24,390 nucleotides of DNA from Peptococcaceae bacterium UBA3933 (GTDB taxonomy: Bacteria > Bacillota > Peptococcia > Peptococcales > BICA1-8), in the NCBI GenBank assembly GCA_002385805.1, contig DGEF01000013.1, positions 3,982 through 28,371 on the forward strand, given 5' to 3'. Shown here in pieces: positions 1-6,900 of the stretch. Below the pieces are notes generated by a model, which was not told the DNA's origin, did no database searches, and was given only the letters and a program-made list of their open reading frames with translations. Numbering within the stretch: position 1 is the stretch's first letter; every line of letters starts with the position of its first letter. Both the position numbers and the translations under genes were made by a program.

Positions 1-42
1 GGCCCACAAGTGATTACCCCAGAAATCAAAATTCGACCCTAA
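1..42 (+). CDS. C-terminal fragment of an unidentified protein (cut by window edge)
   Basis: Frame 1 is open from the first base and ends at a TAA at 40-42, giving a 13-residue tail (GPQVITPEIKIRP). A bidirectional terminator follows at 77-109, which fits a plus-strand gene converging on murI. The piece is too short to assign a family, and an open frame of this length could occur by chance. The call rests on its position and on the terminator. Confidence 0.35.
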   Translation, partial: GPQVITPEIKIRP

Positions 43-57
43 ATGTAAACTTTAAGC

Positions 58-76
58 TAAACCTTAACCTTAATTT
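58..76. repeat. AACCTTAACCTT-type intergenic word
   Basis: Short hexamer-like direct repeat built on AACCTT. The same word recurs at 5415-5434, inverted at 5351-5370, and at 21344-21355, always outside genes. Confidence 0.5.
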
Positions 77-109
77 AAAAAGGGATAATATTTTCTATTA
101 TCCCTTTTT
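77..109. terminator. Bidirectional intrinsic terminator after murI
   Basis: AAAAAGGGATAATA at 77-90 is the exact reverse complement of TATTATCCCTTTTT at 96-109, with a five-base loop. A-tract and T-tract flanks give a U-run in both directions. It lies just past the murI stop at 122 and after the plus-strand fragment ending at 42, so it probably serves both. Confidence 0.8.
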
Positions 110-121
110 CCTATCCTTTTA

Positions 122-919
122 TTATAGTGTAACTTTTTTTACGTTTTGTAAAGTATCTCCAAGGAATTTCTCACCTGTAATTAAAAAACTATCAGGGTTG
201 CCGCTTACATAAAATACCTTTTTCCCTTGTTCCTGTTCATTTAATAGATTCTGTTCCTTCAATATTTTTTTGGTTAGAAGTACTGTTTCTAAAGCAGGGT
301 CAATTATTTGCACAGCATCACCTAATACTTCTTTAATAACCTTTTCCAAAAACGGATAATGAGTACAGCCTAAAATTAAAGAATCAACGCCTTTTTCTTT
401 TAAGGGCATTAAGTATTCATAAGCTGCCTGTCTTGCTTCCTCACCGGCTACATCTCCTTTTTCCACCAAAGGAACAAACTTTGGACAAGCTACCGGGTAT
501 ACTTCTAAATCAGGTTTTTTTGCCACCAATAATTTTTTATGCATACCACTATTGATAGTGGCTACAGTACCAATAATCCCAATTTTGTTATTTTGAGTAG
601 CTTGAATAGCTATATCTATACTGGGCGAAATCACATCAATAATTGATATATTAAACTTATTTAATAAATGGGACAGGGAAACGGCTGAACTTGTATTACA
701 GGCAACAACAATAACCTTGGCCCCTTTTTCAATTAGGAATTGGGTAATCTGATCACCATAACTAATTAGCTGTTCAACTGTTTTTTCACCATAAGGAACA
801 TGAGCCGTGTCTCCAAAATAAATTATATCTTCACCGGGAAGTTGTTTGAAGATTTCTCTGGCTACACTAAGCCCACCTACCCCAGAATCAAAAATGCCAA
901 TGGGACTATTTTTGTTCAC
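122..919 (-). CDS. murI: Glutamate racemase MurI
   Basis: Converts L-glutamate to the D-glutamate needed for peptidoglycan stem peptides; cytoplasmic. The 265-residue length is normal for the family. The N-terminal GIFDSGVGG motif carries the conserved Asp-Ser (residues 11-12). The two catalytic cysteines are in VACNTSSA (Cys74) and LGCTHYPF (Cys185, followed by His187). I chose the GTG at 917-919, about 10 nt after a GGGAGG ribosome site. The in-frame GTG at 926-928 sits only one base past that site and would add three residues. It is the last gene of the envelope block, with its own terminator, and is separated from the upstream amidase gene by another terminator at 1112-1145. Confidence 0.96.
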   Translation of the reverse strand: MNKNSPIGIFDSGVGGLSVAREIFKQLPGEDIIYFGDTAHVPYGEKTVEQLISYGDQITQFLIEKGAKVIVVACNTSSAVSLSHLLNKFNISIIDVISPSIDIAIQATQNNKIGIIGTVATINSGMHKKLLVAKKPDLEVYPVACPKFVPLVEKGDVAGEEARQAAYEYLMPLKEKGVDSLILGCTHYPFLEKVIKEVLGDAVQIIDPALETVLLTKKILKEQNLLNEQEQGKKVFYVSGNPDSFLITGEKFLGDTLQNVKKVTL

Positions 920-1111
920 AACCTTCACACCTCCCTAATAGGTATATTCTGCAAATAATGGACATTACTTATGCTTTAGATTGCCCTACTAAATTTTATT
1001 TAACTTATTTAGTTTACCACTATCCAATGCTCTTGGCTAGTAATCATCTCAGGAAATTAATAGTACTTAATTAATTATTTATAAATATGCTGACAGGAAA
1101 GGAAGAAGAAC

Positions 1112-1145
1112 AAAAAAATACACCCCTCTAGGGGTGCATTTTTTT
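1112..1145 (-). terminator. Intrinsic terminator of the amidase gene
   Basis: CACCCCTCTAGGGGTG (1121-1136) forms a GC-rich hairpin flanked by A7 at 1112-1118 and T7 at 1139-1145. It starts two bases past the amidase stop at 1148. The symmetry would allow termination in both directions. Confidence 0.88.
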
Positions 1146-1147
1146 GT

Positions 1148-3466
1148 CTAAAGACTCTTAAAATAAGCTTCAATACCCTTAAAGATACCCCAGGCAATTT
1201 GGTTTCGGAAACTGTCTGTGGCTAATAATCTTTCTTCTTCCGGATTACTTAAATAGGCCATTTCAACTAAGACTGAAGGAACAGTAGTTTCTCTTAGTAC
1301 GGCAAAGTTTTCTTCCAATATACCCAAATTCTTTCGACCTGCAGATTTAACTACTTCATTTTGGATATATGTAGCCAATCTTTGCCTTAACCATCTTTGG
1401 GAAGACAACTGACTATGCCAGGTAGGAGCATAGTAATACACGGAAGTCCCCGAAATAGCAGGATTAGTATGGGAATTACAGTGAATACTGACAAATATAT
1501 CTGCATTAATACGGTTAGCCACATCTGCTCGACCGGCCAAAGATAAATAAGTTTGACCAGTAGAGTGTGTCATGACTACGTTAGCACCATGTTGAGTCAG
1601 TAAATCCCTAACTTTGAGAGCCACAGCTAGGTTTATGTCTCTTTCATAAATTCCCAAAACTCTGCCAATAGCCCCAGGATCAGTCCAACCACCGGGTTGA
1701 ATGCTACCATGGCCCGGGTCAATAACAATGGTTTTGCCTGCCAGGCTACCACCACCGCCACTTGCTCCCATCTTAGCTCCCAATACTATGTAACCGTCCT
1801 GCTGAGTAACCTGATACTGAACTCCCGGCGCAAATTCAGCTTCCACCCTGACTAATTCAGGAGAAAGTTGCCGTGAAGTAATCTTTCTAATAGGCCCATA
1901 GGCAACATTCTGTTCTGCCTCTTCCTTTGACTTCAGTTGAAGTGAGGTGTTAGGCAAATCAATAACTAAACGGTTAGAAGATGGTTGTTGGGTAGTGTAT
2001 TTAATATTTTTTCCAGTATCAATCTGCACTACTGCTTCATTTTCTTGGGGGCTAAATTTAATCTGCCTTACAGGGATTAAATCTTCCTGGGGATAACTAA
2101 CATTCACTTCCAAGCCATTTAGTTCTTTATTATAACCTGCAGTATATTCATATTTATAATCAAAGGTAATATCGATGGCTTGTCCTGAAACCTTGGCCTC
2201 TTTTACCCCCCAGTTGTTAATTGCTTTAACGGAAGGATTTAAGGCCCCGGACTTTACTTCAATACGCAATTTTTTATCGTCTATTTTTTTAATCTGGTAT
2301 CCATTTTGATTGACACCGGAAACAAAAATATTTAGCTTATCCCCATAGTTTTTAAATTCTAAATTTCTTTCACTATCCAGTACAATTTTTAGCTCGTTTA
2401 TATAAGATTCTGGTTGGGGTAAAGGTTTAGAATCTTTGTCCACTGTTAACCAACCGGCAATCCAGGCGAACTGTCCATTAGGTAATTGAACCTTTAGCCA
2501 ATCTCCTTCTTGAGCAACTGCCTGTAATTCCGTACCGGCTTGAACCTTGCCGATCACTGAATAATTCAAGCCAGGGCCACTTCTGGTATTAACTACATTA
2601 CCGGTAACAATTACCTTTTTAGATATGGGGGTACCCTGGGGCACCGACGAAGTTGAACCGGGATTAGAAACTGAATCGCCAGAGCCGGAATTATTTCCTG
2701 GTGCAGGGGTAGAACCAGAGTTATTACCGGTTCCAGACCCTGGATTAACCGGAGTTGTTTCTAAATCATTATTCAAAGAAACTAACCAATTTGCTACCCA
2801 ACCTTCTTTACCTGAAGTGGTTCTTATTTTATACCAGTCCTGTTCTTGCCCGATTATTTCAACAGTTTCCCCTTTTTTCACCTGCGTAACCAGGGCAGTG
2901 TTAGTTCCCGGACCTTGGCGAATATTTACTACAGAACCTGTAACGGTGGCTTTACGGGCAACATCAGCCTGTCCAGGAAGAGTAACCAACCAAGCGGCGA
3001 CCCAACCTGAACCTTTAGGAGAATCAATCAAATACCAATCATTTTTTTGTTCTTTAATGGTAACTTGATCTCCTTTTTGCAATTTAAAAAGTGTAGGATA
3101 TGTGGTAGCTGCCCCTTGACGGACATTAACTGAAGTCCCGTTAATTGTCCCGACCTGGGTACCTACAATTTCACCTGGCTTCACTAGATAATTAGCTATC
3201 CAACCAGTTTTACCATCAGTTAATTTCACCTGGAACCAATCATTCTCCTCTGCTAAAATAGTTACAGTTTCACCTTTTTTCACCTTAGCCACTACACTAT
3301 AAGAAGTGTCAGGACCTTTTCTCACATTAACAATACTACCTGTAACTTCACCCGCCCTTTGTTGGGCCCATAAATCAGCAGGGAATAAGGTTCCTAAAAA
3401 AGCAACGATTAAGAAGATGCTTAATAGGATATGTAGGTTTTTGTTTTTCAACTTTTCCTTTTTCAC
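1148..3466 (-). CDS. Secreted N-acetylmuramoyl-L-alanine amidase with four SH3 domains, AMIN and Amidase_3
   Basis: Exported zinc hydrolase that cuts the amide bond between N-acetylmuramic acid and L-alanine in peptidoglycan. In order: signal peptide (~1-34, ending DLWAQ); bacterial SH3 repeats at ~38-96, 103-161, 172-230 and 285-342, each with an N(V/T)R(x)G(P/A) core and a GW(I/V)A-type end; a Gly/Ser/Pro/Asn-rich linker (~240-280) between repeats 3 and 4; a region with AMIN-like beta sequence (~355-565); Amidase_3 (~577-770). Zinc and catalytic residues are visible: His586 in DPGHG, Glu608 in YERD, His662 in SIHCN, Glu735 in VEMAYLSN. Start uncertain: the GTG at 3466 overlaps the GGAGG, while an in-frame TTG at 3451 lies 14 nt past it and leaves a cleaner signal peptide. 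A cell-separation or spore/germination role is inferred. Confidence 0.93.
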   Translation of the reverse strand: MKKEKLKNKNLHILLSIFLIVAFLGTLFPADLWAQQRAGEVTGSIVNVRKGPDTSYSVVAKVKKGETVTILAEENDWFQVKLTDGKTGWIANYLVKPGEIVGTQVGTINGTSVNVRQGAATTYPTLFKLQKGDQVTIKEQKNDWYLIDSPKGSGWVAAWLVTLPGQADVARKATVTGSVVNIRQGPGTNTALVTQVKKGETVEIIGQEQDWYKIRTTSGKEGWVANWLVSLNNDLETTPVNPGSGTGNNSGSTPAPGNNSGSGDSVSNPGSTSSVPQGTPISKKVIVTGNVVNTRSGPGLNYSVIGKVQAGTELQAVAQEGDWLKVQLPNGQFAWIAGWLTVDKDSKPLPQPESYINELKIVLDSERNLEFKNYGDKLNIFVSGVNQNGYQIKKIDDKKLRIEVKSGALNPSVKAINNWGVKEAKVSGQAIDITFDYKYEYTAGYNKELNGLEVNVSYPQEDLIPVRQIKFSPQENEAVVQIDTGKNIKYTTQQPSSNRLVIDLPNTSLQLKSKEEAEQNVAYGPIRKITSRQLSPELVRVEAEFAPGVQYQVTQQDGYIVLGAKMGASGGGGSLAGKTIVIDPGHGSIQPGGWTDPGAIGRVLGIYERDINLAVALKVRDLLTQHGANVVMTHSTGQTYLSLAGRADVANRINADIFVSIHCNSHTNPAISGTSVYYYAPTWHSQLSSQRWLRQRLATYIQNEVVKSAGRKNLGILEENFAVLRETTVPSVLVEMAYLSNPEEERLLATDSFRNQIAWGIFKGIEAYFKSL

Positions 3467-3603
3467 CTCCTTTTTTCACATTCTCTGACTTTATTCTCTT
3501 TAGTTTTGCAAAATCCTTTAGGTATATTGTGGGAATACATCAAATTAATTCGTAACGTTATAGTATTTTCTGTCGGAATATAGTTGAAACAAAATTTTTC
3601 CAC

Positions 3604-3636
3604 AAAAAAACTTCCTAAGCTCTAAACTTAGGAAGT
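3604..3636 (-). terminator. Intrinsic terminator of the first GerMN gene
   Basis: CTTCCTAAG (3611-3619) pairs with CTTAGGAAG (3627-3635). On the minus strand the hairpin is followed by a T7 run (A7 at 3604-3610). It starts 10 bases past the stop codon at 3646. Confidence 0.85.
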
Positions 3637-3645
3637 TATAAATAC

Positions 3646-4284
3646 TTAATCTATTTCTTGCACTATATCAGTACTGGCAACAATTGCCGGAGCCAGGTTA
3701 ACATATCCCAACAAGGTATCCATTCTTTGCCCCTGGACTCGAAATTCTACCCGGTCAATGGTAGGAAACTGACATAAGGTGTTGACTATAGAATAAACCG
3801 CTAATTTTTCATTAATTTCGCCACCGGGCAGGTTAGTTACCAGTTCTTGGCTAAAATCAACTATACATAAGCCATCTTCTTTTACATTAATATCTAATAA
3901 TTCTGTTCCAGCAGGGATAGTTGGTAAAAGTCCACTTTGAAAATCCGGTCCTTCAATCAAAGCATTAATAGTTGCCCGAGCTATTCCTTCAGTTTTAGGA
4001 ATTTCTTTTTCTATGGCTACTAAATGTTGGCCATCGGAAGAACCAAAATATAAAACAACATTTTTAAATTCTATGTTTTCTTCAGCAATAACCAGTTCCG
4101 GTACTATTGGGGGAGATTCCACATCAATTTCTTCTGATTGTTCACCGACACCTTCTTCTAACTCAGCATCTGCTTTTTGAAAATCTTCTTTAATTGAAAG
4201 TATTTTGTCTAAAAGACCACAACCTGAAATAGTGAAAGAAATCAAAACCAGAACCGTGATTAAAACAAATAATTTTCTAGGCAA
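3646..4284 (-). CDS. GerMN-domain lipoprotein
   Basis: Predicted membrane-anchored lipoprotein of 212 residues. A hydrophobic N-terminus (~5-20) ends in a lipobox (TISGC, Cys22), followed by an acidic linker (~25-60). The GerMN domain at ~75-195 has the family pattern: VVLYFGSSDG, then ATINALIEGP, IPAGTELLDINV, CIVDFSQEL and AVYSIVNTL. GerMN proteins include B. subtilis GerM, linked to sporulation and germination, but many carry only this domain, so the exact role is open. Start is a TTG with AGGAGG eight bases upstream. That ribosome site abuts one arm of an inverted repeat at 4296-4341. The gene follows lgt, whose product lipidates proteins of this kind. A paralogue lies at 19717-20277. Confidence 0.85.
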   Translation of the reverse strand: MPRKLFVLITVLVLISFTISGCGLLDKILSIKEDFQKADAELEEGVGEQSEEIDVESPPIVPELVIAEENIEFKNVVLYFGSSDGQHLVAIEKEIPKTEGIARATINALIEGPDFQSGLLPTIPAGTELLDINVKEDGLCIVDFSQELVTNLPGGEINEKLAVYSIVNTLCQFPTIDRVEFRVQGQRMDTLLGYVNLAPAIVASTDIVQEID

Positions 4285-4295
4285 AAAATACTCCT

Positions 4296-4341
4296 CCTTT
4301 CTATTGAAGATACATCACTAAATCATATCCTCATAGAAAGG
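4296..4341 (-). promoter_or_regulatory. Leader inverted repeat next to the GerMN gene ribosome site
   Basis: CCTTTCTAT (4296-4304) and ATAGAAAGG (4333-4341) are perfect 9-bp inverted copies 28 bases apart. In the minus-strand RNA the 3' arm runs into AGGAGG, so folding would cover part of the ribosome site of the TTG-started gene at 4284. The regulatory role is inferred. Confidence 0.4.
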
Positions 4342-4397
4342 AATTTATTACAAAAAAATTTATTAAATCTTAGTAAACTTGATAATAGAAATATCAG

Positions 4398-5156
4398 TTA
4401 CCTGAATATTTTATCTCTTGTTTTATAACGCCGGTACCATATTAATAAGCCAGAAATAATTATTAAAGAAAGACTGACTACCTGGGCAGCCTTTAAAGGG
4501 CCTAACATTAAACTATCTGTTCTAAACCCTTCTATAATAAACCTTCCTAATGAGTAAAGAATAAAATAACTTAGTAGGATTTCCCCTTCTCTAATAAACC
4601 TCTGTTTCCTTAGCCAGATTAGAAAAGTAAATACCAATAAATTCCACAGCGACTCATATAAAAAAGTGGGATGCCGATAAGCACCATCAATCCACATAGC
4701 CCAGGGTACTTGCTCCGGATCCACTTCATAACCATAGGCCTCCTGGTTAATAAAATTACCCCACCGACCAATAGCCTGTCCCAAAACTAAACTGGGAGCG
4801 GCAATATCGGCTAACCTCCAAAAGTTCATATTATAATACCTGATCATTAAATAGCCTGCGATAAAAGCTCCGATAATCCCACCATGAATGGCCAACCCAC
4901 CGTGCCAGACAGCCGGAATTTCACCGGGATATTTACCGTAGTAATCCCAGCGGAAAATAACATAATAAAGCCGGGCACCAATCAAACCCGCAGGAATAGC
5001 AGCAATTATTACATTCATAAACTTATCCTCATCTATTCCTTGCCGGCGTACTTCTCTTAAAGCTAAAATAGTACCAATTAGTAAAGCTGTAGCAATTAGG
5101 AGACCATACCACCTAACGGATAAAGGTCCTATTTGAAAAGCTACTGGATCAATCAT
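4398..5156 (-). CDS. lgt: Prolipoprotein diacylglyceryl transferase Lgt
   Basis: Integral membrane enzyme that moves diacylglycerol from phosphatidylglycerol onto the lipobox cysteine of prolipoproteins, the first step of lipoprotein maturation. The 252-residue length is normal for Firmicute Lgt. The signature is present: LAIHGGIIGA with the conserved His near residue 91, GQAIGRWGNFINQEAYG (~126-142), RHPTFLYES (~161-169) and LGRFIIEGFRTD (~203-214). About seven hydrophobic segments are visible. ATG start with GAGGTGA seven bases upstream. It sits immediately before a GerMN lipoprotein gene, a likely substrate. The gene to its right is divergent, across the repeat-rich stretch at 5157-5620. 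Confidence 0.97.
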   Translation of the reverse strand: MIDPVAFQIGPLSVRWYGLLIATALLIGTILALREVRRQGIDEDKFMNVIIAAIPAGLIGARLYYVIFRWDYYGKYPGEIPAVWHGGLAIHGGIIGAFIAGYLMIRYYNMNFWRLADIAAPSLVLGQAIGRWGNFINQEAYGYEVDPEQVPWAMWIDGAYRHPTFLYESLWNLLVFTFLIWLRKQRFIREGEILLSYFILYSLGRFIIEGFRTDSLMLGPLKAAQVVSLSLIIISGLLIWYRRYKTRDKIFR

Positions 5157-5176
5157 TTTTTCACCTCGAATTAAAA

Positions 5177-5260
5177 TTAGTGACTGGTAACTAGATATTA
5201 GTGACTAGTGATTAGTGACTGGTGACTAGTAATTTAGTGATTGGTGATTAGTGACTAGTA
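5177..5260. repeat. Degenerate TAGTGACTAGTGATT tandem array
   Basis: About ten imperfect 7-8 base units of the form (A/T)AGTGA(C/T)T or TGGTGA(C/T)T in a row. ACTGGTGACTAGT at 5218-5230 is the exact reverse complement of 13 bases in 5486-5504. The same array type recurs at 18649-18680. Confidence 0.7.
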
Positions 5261-5350
5261 TTTTATTGGTTAGATTCTCGCCCACTCGCTCACTAATAGA
5301 CTAATTATTAGTGGCTGGTGGCTAGTATTACGACCTTCGGTGGAATGATT

Positions 5351-5434
5351 AAGGTTGAGGTTAAGGTTAAAAAATGAAACAATCCAGTTTTAATACCCAA
5401 TAATTAACCCATACTTAACCTAAACCTTAACCTT
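5351..5434. repeat. Inverted repeat of AAGGTT words
   Basis: 5351-5370 and 5415-5434 are inverted copies matching at 18 of 20 bases (one mismatch would be a G-U pair in RNA), with a 44-base loop. Confidence 0.65.
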
Positions 5435-5485
5435 CGCCGTTAGGCGAATTGTTAAGTTAATCAGTGTTTATCCGTGGTTATAAAT

Positions 5486-5504
5486 CTAGTCACTAGTCAC
5501 CAGT
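5486..5504. repeat. Inverted TAGTGACT-type element
   Basis: CTAGTCACTAGTCACCAGT is the reverse-orientation counterpart of the 5177-5260 array and closes the nested arrangement on the right. Confidence 0.6.
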
Positions 5505-5539
5505 CTTTCGTCACTACAAAAAAGCGTAACTTATCTTGC

Positions 5540-5569
5540 TTAACTTGTCAAACATTCGTATCCTATAAT
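5540..5569 (+). promoter_or_regulatory. Candidate promoter of the YitT-family gene
   Basis: A perfect TATAAT at 5564-5569 has a weak -35 (TTAACT, 5540-5545) 18 bases upstream. The start codon is 51 bases downstream. The call depends mainly on the -10 match. Confidence 0.45.
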
Positions 5570-5620
5570 TGGTATTGACTGTTAATTAGATTGAAAAAAT
5601 AAACAATAGGCGGTGGTCTA

Positions 5621-6466
5621 ATGAATAATAAGGTGCTAGACAAAATAAATGATATTTTCTTTATAACTCTAGGTTCTTTCATCTATGGTTTTGGTGTAAA
5701 TTATTTCATTGTAGCCAATCATCTGGCTGAAGGAGGATTTACAGGCATAGCCCTGATCCTCCATTACACATTTGGCTGGCCGGTAGGCATAGTCATTCTT
5801 GTTTCAAATATTCCTCTACTTATTGCAGGCTGGAGGTTATGGGGTTTTAATTTTATTGCCAAAACATTTTTAGGTGTTGTGGCCAGTTCCCTGGCCATTG
5901 AATTAACCAGCGGCTTTCAATTACAGGTGGATGATCTTTTACTGGCAGCTCTCTACGGAGGAATTATAACAGGTACAGGTTTAGCCCTAGTCATTCGTTA
6001 CGGGGGAACCACAGGAGGAGCCGATATTATCGGCCGTCTTTTTAATCATTTTTATGGTATTAGGATAGGAAAGTTTTACCTGGTTTTTGATACTATAGTT
6101 TTAAGTACCGTTGCTTTGCTTTTTGGTTTAACGATTACCTTATACTCTTTAGTTACAATCTTTGTTTTCAGTAAAGTCACCGATTATATTCTAGAAGGTA
6201 TCGATGCCGCCAAACAGGCTCTTATTATTTCCAACCATACCAGAGAAATTGCTGAACAAATCGACCGGGAATTAGACCGAGGCTATACCTTTTTAAAGGG
6301 GATAGGAGGCTATACCGGCGCTGATAAAGAAATCCTCCTTTGCGTAGTAGGAAAATGGCAGGTATTTAGGCTAAAAAAACTGGTTAAAAAAATTGACCCT
6401 AAAGCCTTCGTTATTGTTAGCGAAGTATACGAAGCTTTAGGGGAGGGATTTAAGGAAAATTATTAG
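5621..6466 (+). CDS. YitT family membrane protein (YitT_membrane plus DUF2179)
   Basis: Membrane protein of 281 residues. Five or six hydrophobic helices occupy roughly residues 10-195, with family-typical glycine-rich stretches such as NHLAEGGFTGIALIL near the N-terminus and IRYGGTTGGADIIGRL (~125-140). The soluble C-terminal part (~205-275) begins ALIISNHTREIAEQI, contains RGYTFLKGIGGYTG and ends FVIVSEVYEALGEGF, the pattern of the small DUF2179 domain. Transport or efflux has been proposed for the family; no substrate can be read from the sequence. ATG start with only a modest ribosome site (AGGCGGTGG). It is one of the few plus-strand genes and stands alone between lgt and a convergent regulator gene. 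Confidence 0.88.
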   Translation: MNNKVLDKINDIFFITLGSFIYGFGVNYFIVANHLAEGGFTGIALILHYTFGWPVGIVILVSNIPLLIAGWRLWGFNFIAKTFLGVVASSLAIELTSGFQLQVDDLLLAALYGGIITGTGLALVIRYGGTTGGADIIGRLFNHFYGIRIGKFYLVFDTIVLSTVALLFGLTITLYSLVTIFVFSKVTDYILEGIDAAKQALIISNHTREIAEQIDRELDRGYTFLKGIGGYTGADKEILLCVVGKWQVFRLKKLVKKIDPKAFVIVSEVYEALGEGFKENY

Positions 6467-6483
6467 CCAAGAGTTGTCTATTT

Positions 6484-6774
6484 TTAACCAATCCTATACT
6501 CTATCTGATAATTTTTTGCAACAGCTTGATAGTATTTTTCCAAAATTCCGCCTTTTTCGACTGTATCAACCATTTTTATAAACCCATTTTTCTCCAATTC
6601 CTTAATATGATAGTGAATCTTTGCAGATGATTGATGCAATTCATCGGCCACCTGTTTTACAGTAGCTTGCCTATTAATAAGTATTTTCAGAATTTTTACC
6701 CGTAAAGGGTCTGCCAGGGGTTTGATTTGTTCCAAATCCTGCAAAACCATTATTTCCTTCTGTTTAATTTTCAT
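6484..6774 (-). CDS. ArsR-like winged-helix transcriptional regulator
   Basis: Protein of 96 residues with a winged helix-turn-helix: PLADPLRVKILKIL starts the domain, TVKQVADELHQSSAKIHYHIKELEKNGFI holds the recognition helix, and a short beta wing with a Glu/Gly-rich tip follows. This is the HTH_20/ArsR pattern. No metal-binding cysteine pair is present, so metal sensing is not supported. I start it at the ATG at 6774, which has AGGAGG eight bases upstream; a longer frame with an earlier start lacks such a site. It follows the terminator of the hydrogenase operon and has its own candidate promoter at 6819-6847, so control of that operon is possible but is only an inference from adjacency. 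It converges on the YitT gene with 17 bases between. Confidence 0.82.
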   Translation of the reverse strand: MKIKQKEIMVLQDLEQIKPLADPLRVKILKILINRQATVKQVADELHQSSAKIHYHIKELEKNGFIKMVDTVEKGGILEKYYQAVAKNYQIEYRIG

Positions 6775-6818
6775 AATACAACCTCCTGCTACTGAAACAG
6801 CAGTCATATTTTTTCATT

Positions 6819-6847
6819 ATTGTATAACAGTTTTAAGGTAAAAGCAA
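6819..6847 (-). promoter_or_regulatory. Candidate promoter of the ArsR-like regulator
   Basis: On the minus strand TTGCTT, a 17-base spacer and TACAAT precede the regulator start by about 45 bases. The -10 matches at five of six positions; the -35 is weak. It sits just past the hydrogenase terminator. Confidence 0.42.
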
Positions 6848-6848
6848 T

Positions 6849-6880
6849 AAAAAAAATCTGCACTTTAGCAGATTTTTTTT
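6849..6880 (-). terminator. Intrinsic terminator of the hydrogenase operon
   Basis: AATCTGC (6855-6861) and GCAGATT (6868-6874) form a short stem, with long A- and T-tracts on both sides that extend it and supply the U-run. It lies about 20 bases past the last stop codon of the operon, at 6901. Confidence 0.85.
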
Positions 6881-6900
6881 TATTAAAAATATTGGCTTTA

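Larger units (their letters stand above)
5157..5620. other. 464-bp gene-free stretch of nested direct and inverted repeats
   Basis: No coding region can be supported here. From left to right it holds a degenerate TAGTGACT-type array (5177-5260), a small hairpin CACTAAT/ATTAGTG (5291-5313), a related block (5306-5328), AAGGTT words (5349-5370) and their inverted partner (5415-5434), a TTCGCC-GTTA-GGCGAA hairpin (5433-5448), the sequence GTGTTTATCCGTGGTTA (5464-5480) and an inverted TAGTGACT-type piece (5486-5504). The YitT promoter lies at the right end. The arrangement is roughly mirror-symmetric. Confidence 0.7.

Noticed and set aside
929..1111. Region upstream of murI checked for a promoter or small gene
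   Set aside because: AT-rich, with only weak -35/-10 matches on the minus strand and no supported reading frame.
2625..3068. Plus-strand open frame of 147 codons inside the amidase gene
   Set aside because: It is antisense to the Gly/Ser-rich linker and SH3 repeats, has no ribosome site, and its Pro/Glu-rich product simply mirrors the opposite strand.
5177..5260. TAGTGACT array considered as a CRISPR array
   Set aside because: Units are only 7-8 bases, degenerate and without spacers, and no cas gene is in the window.
5339..5450. AACCTT words considered as telomere or linear-replicon end signals
   Set aside because: The words are few and internal, and they are flanked on both sides by normal chromosomal genes.
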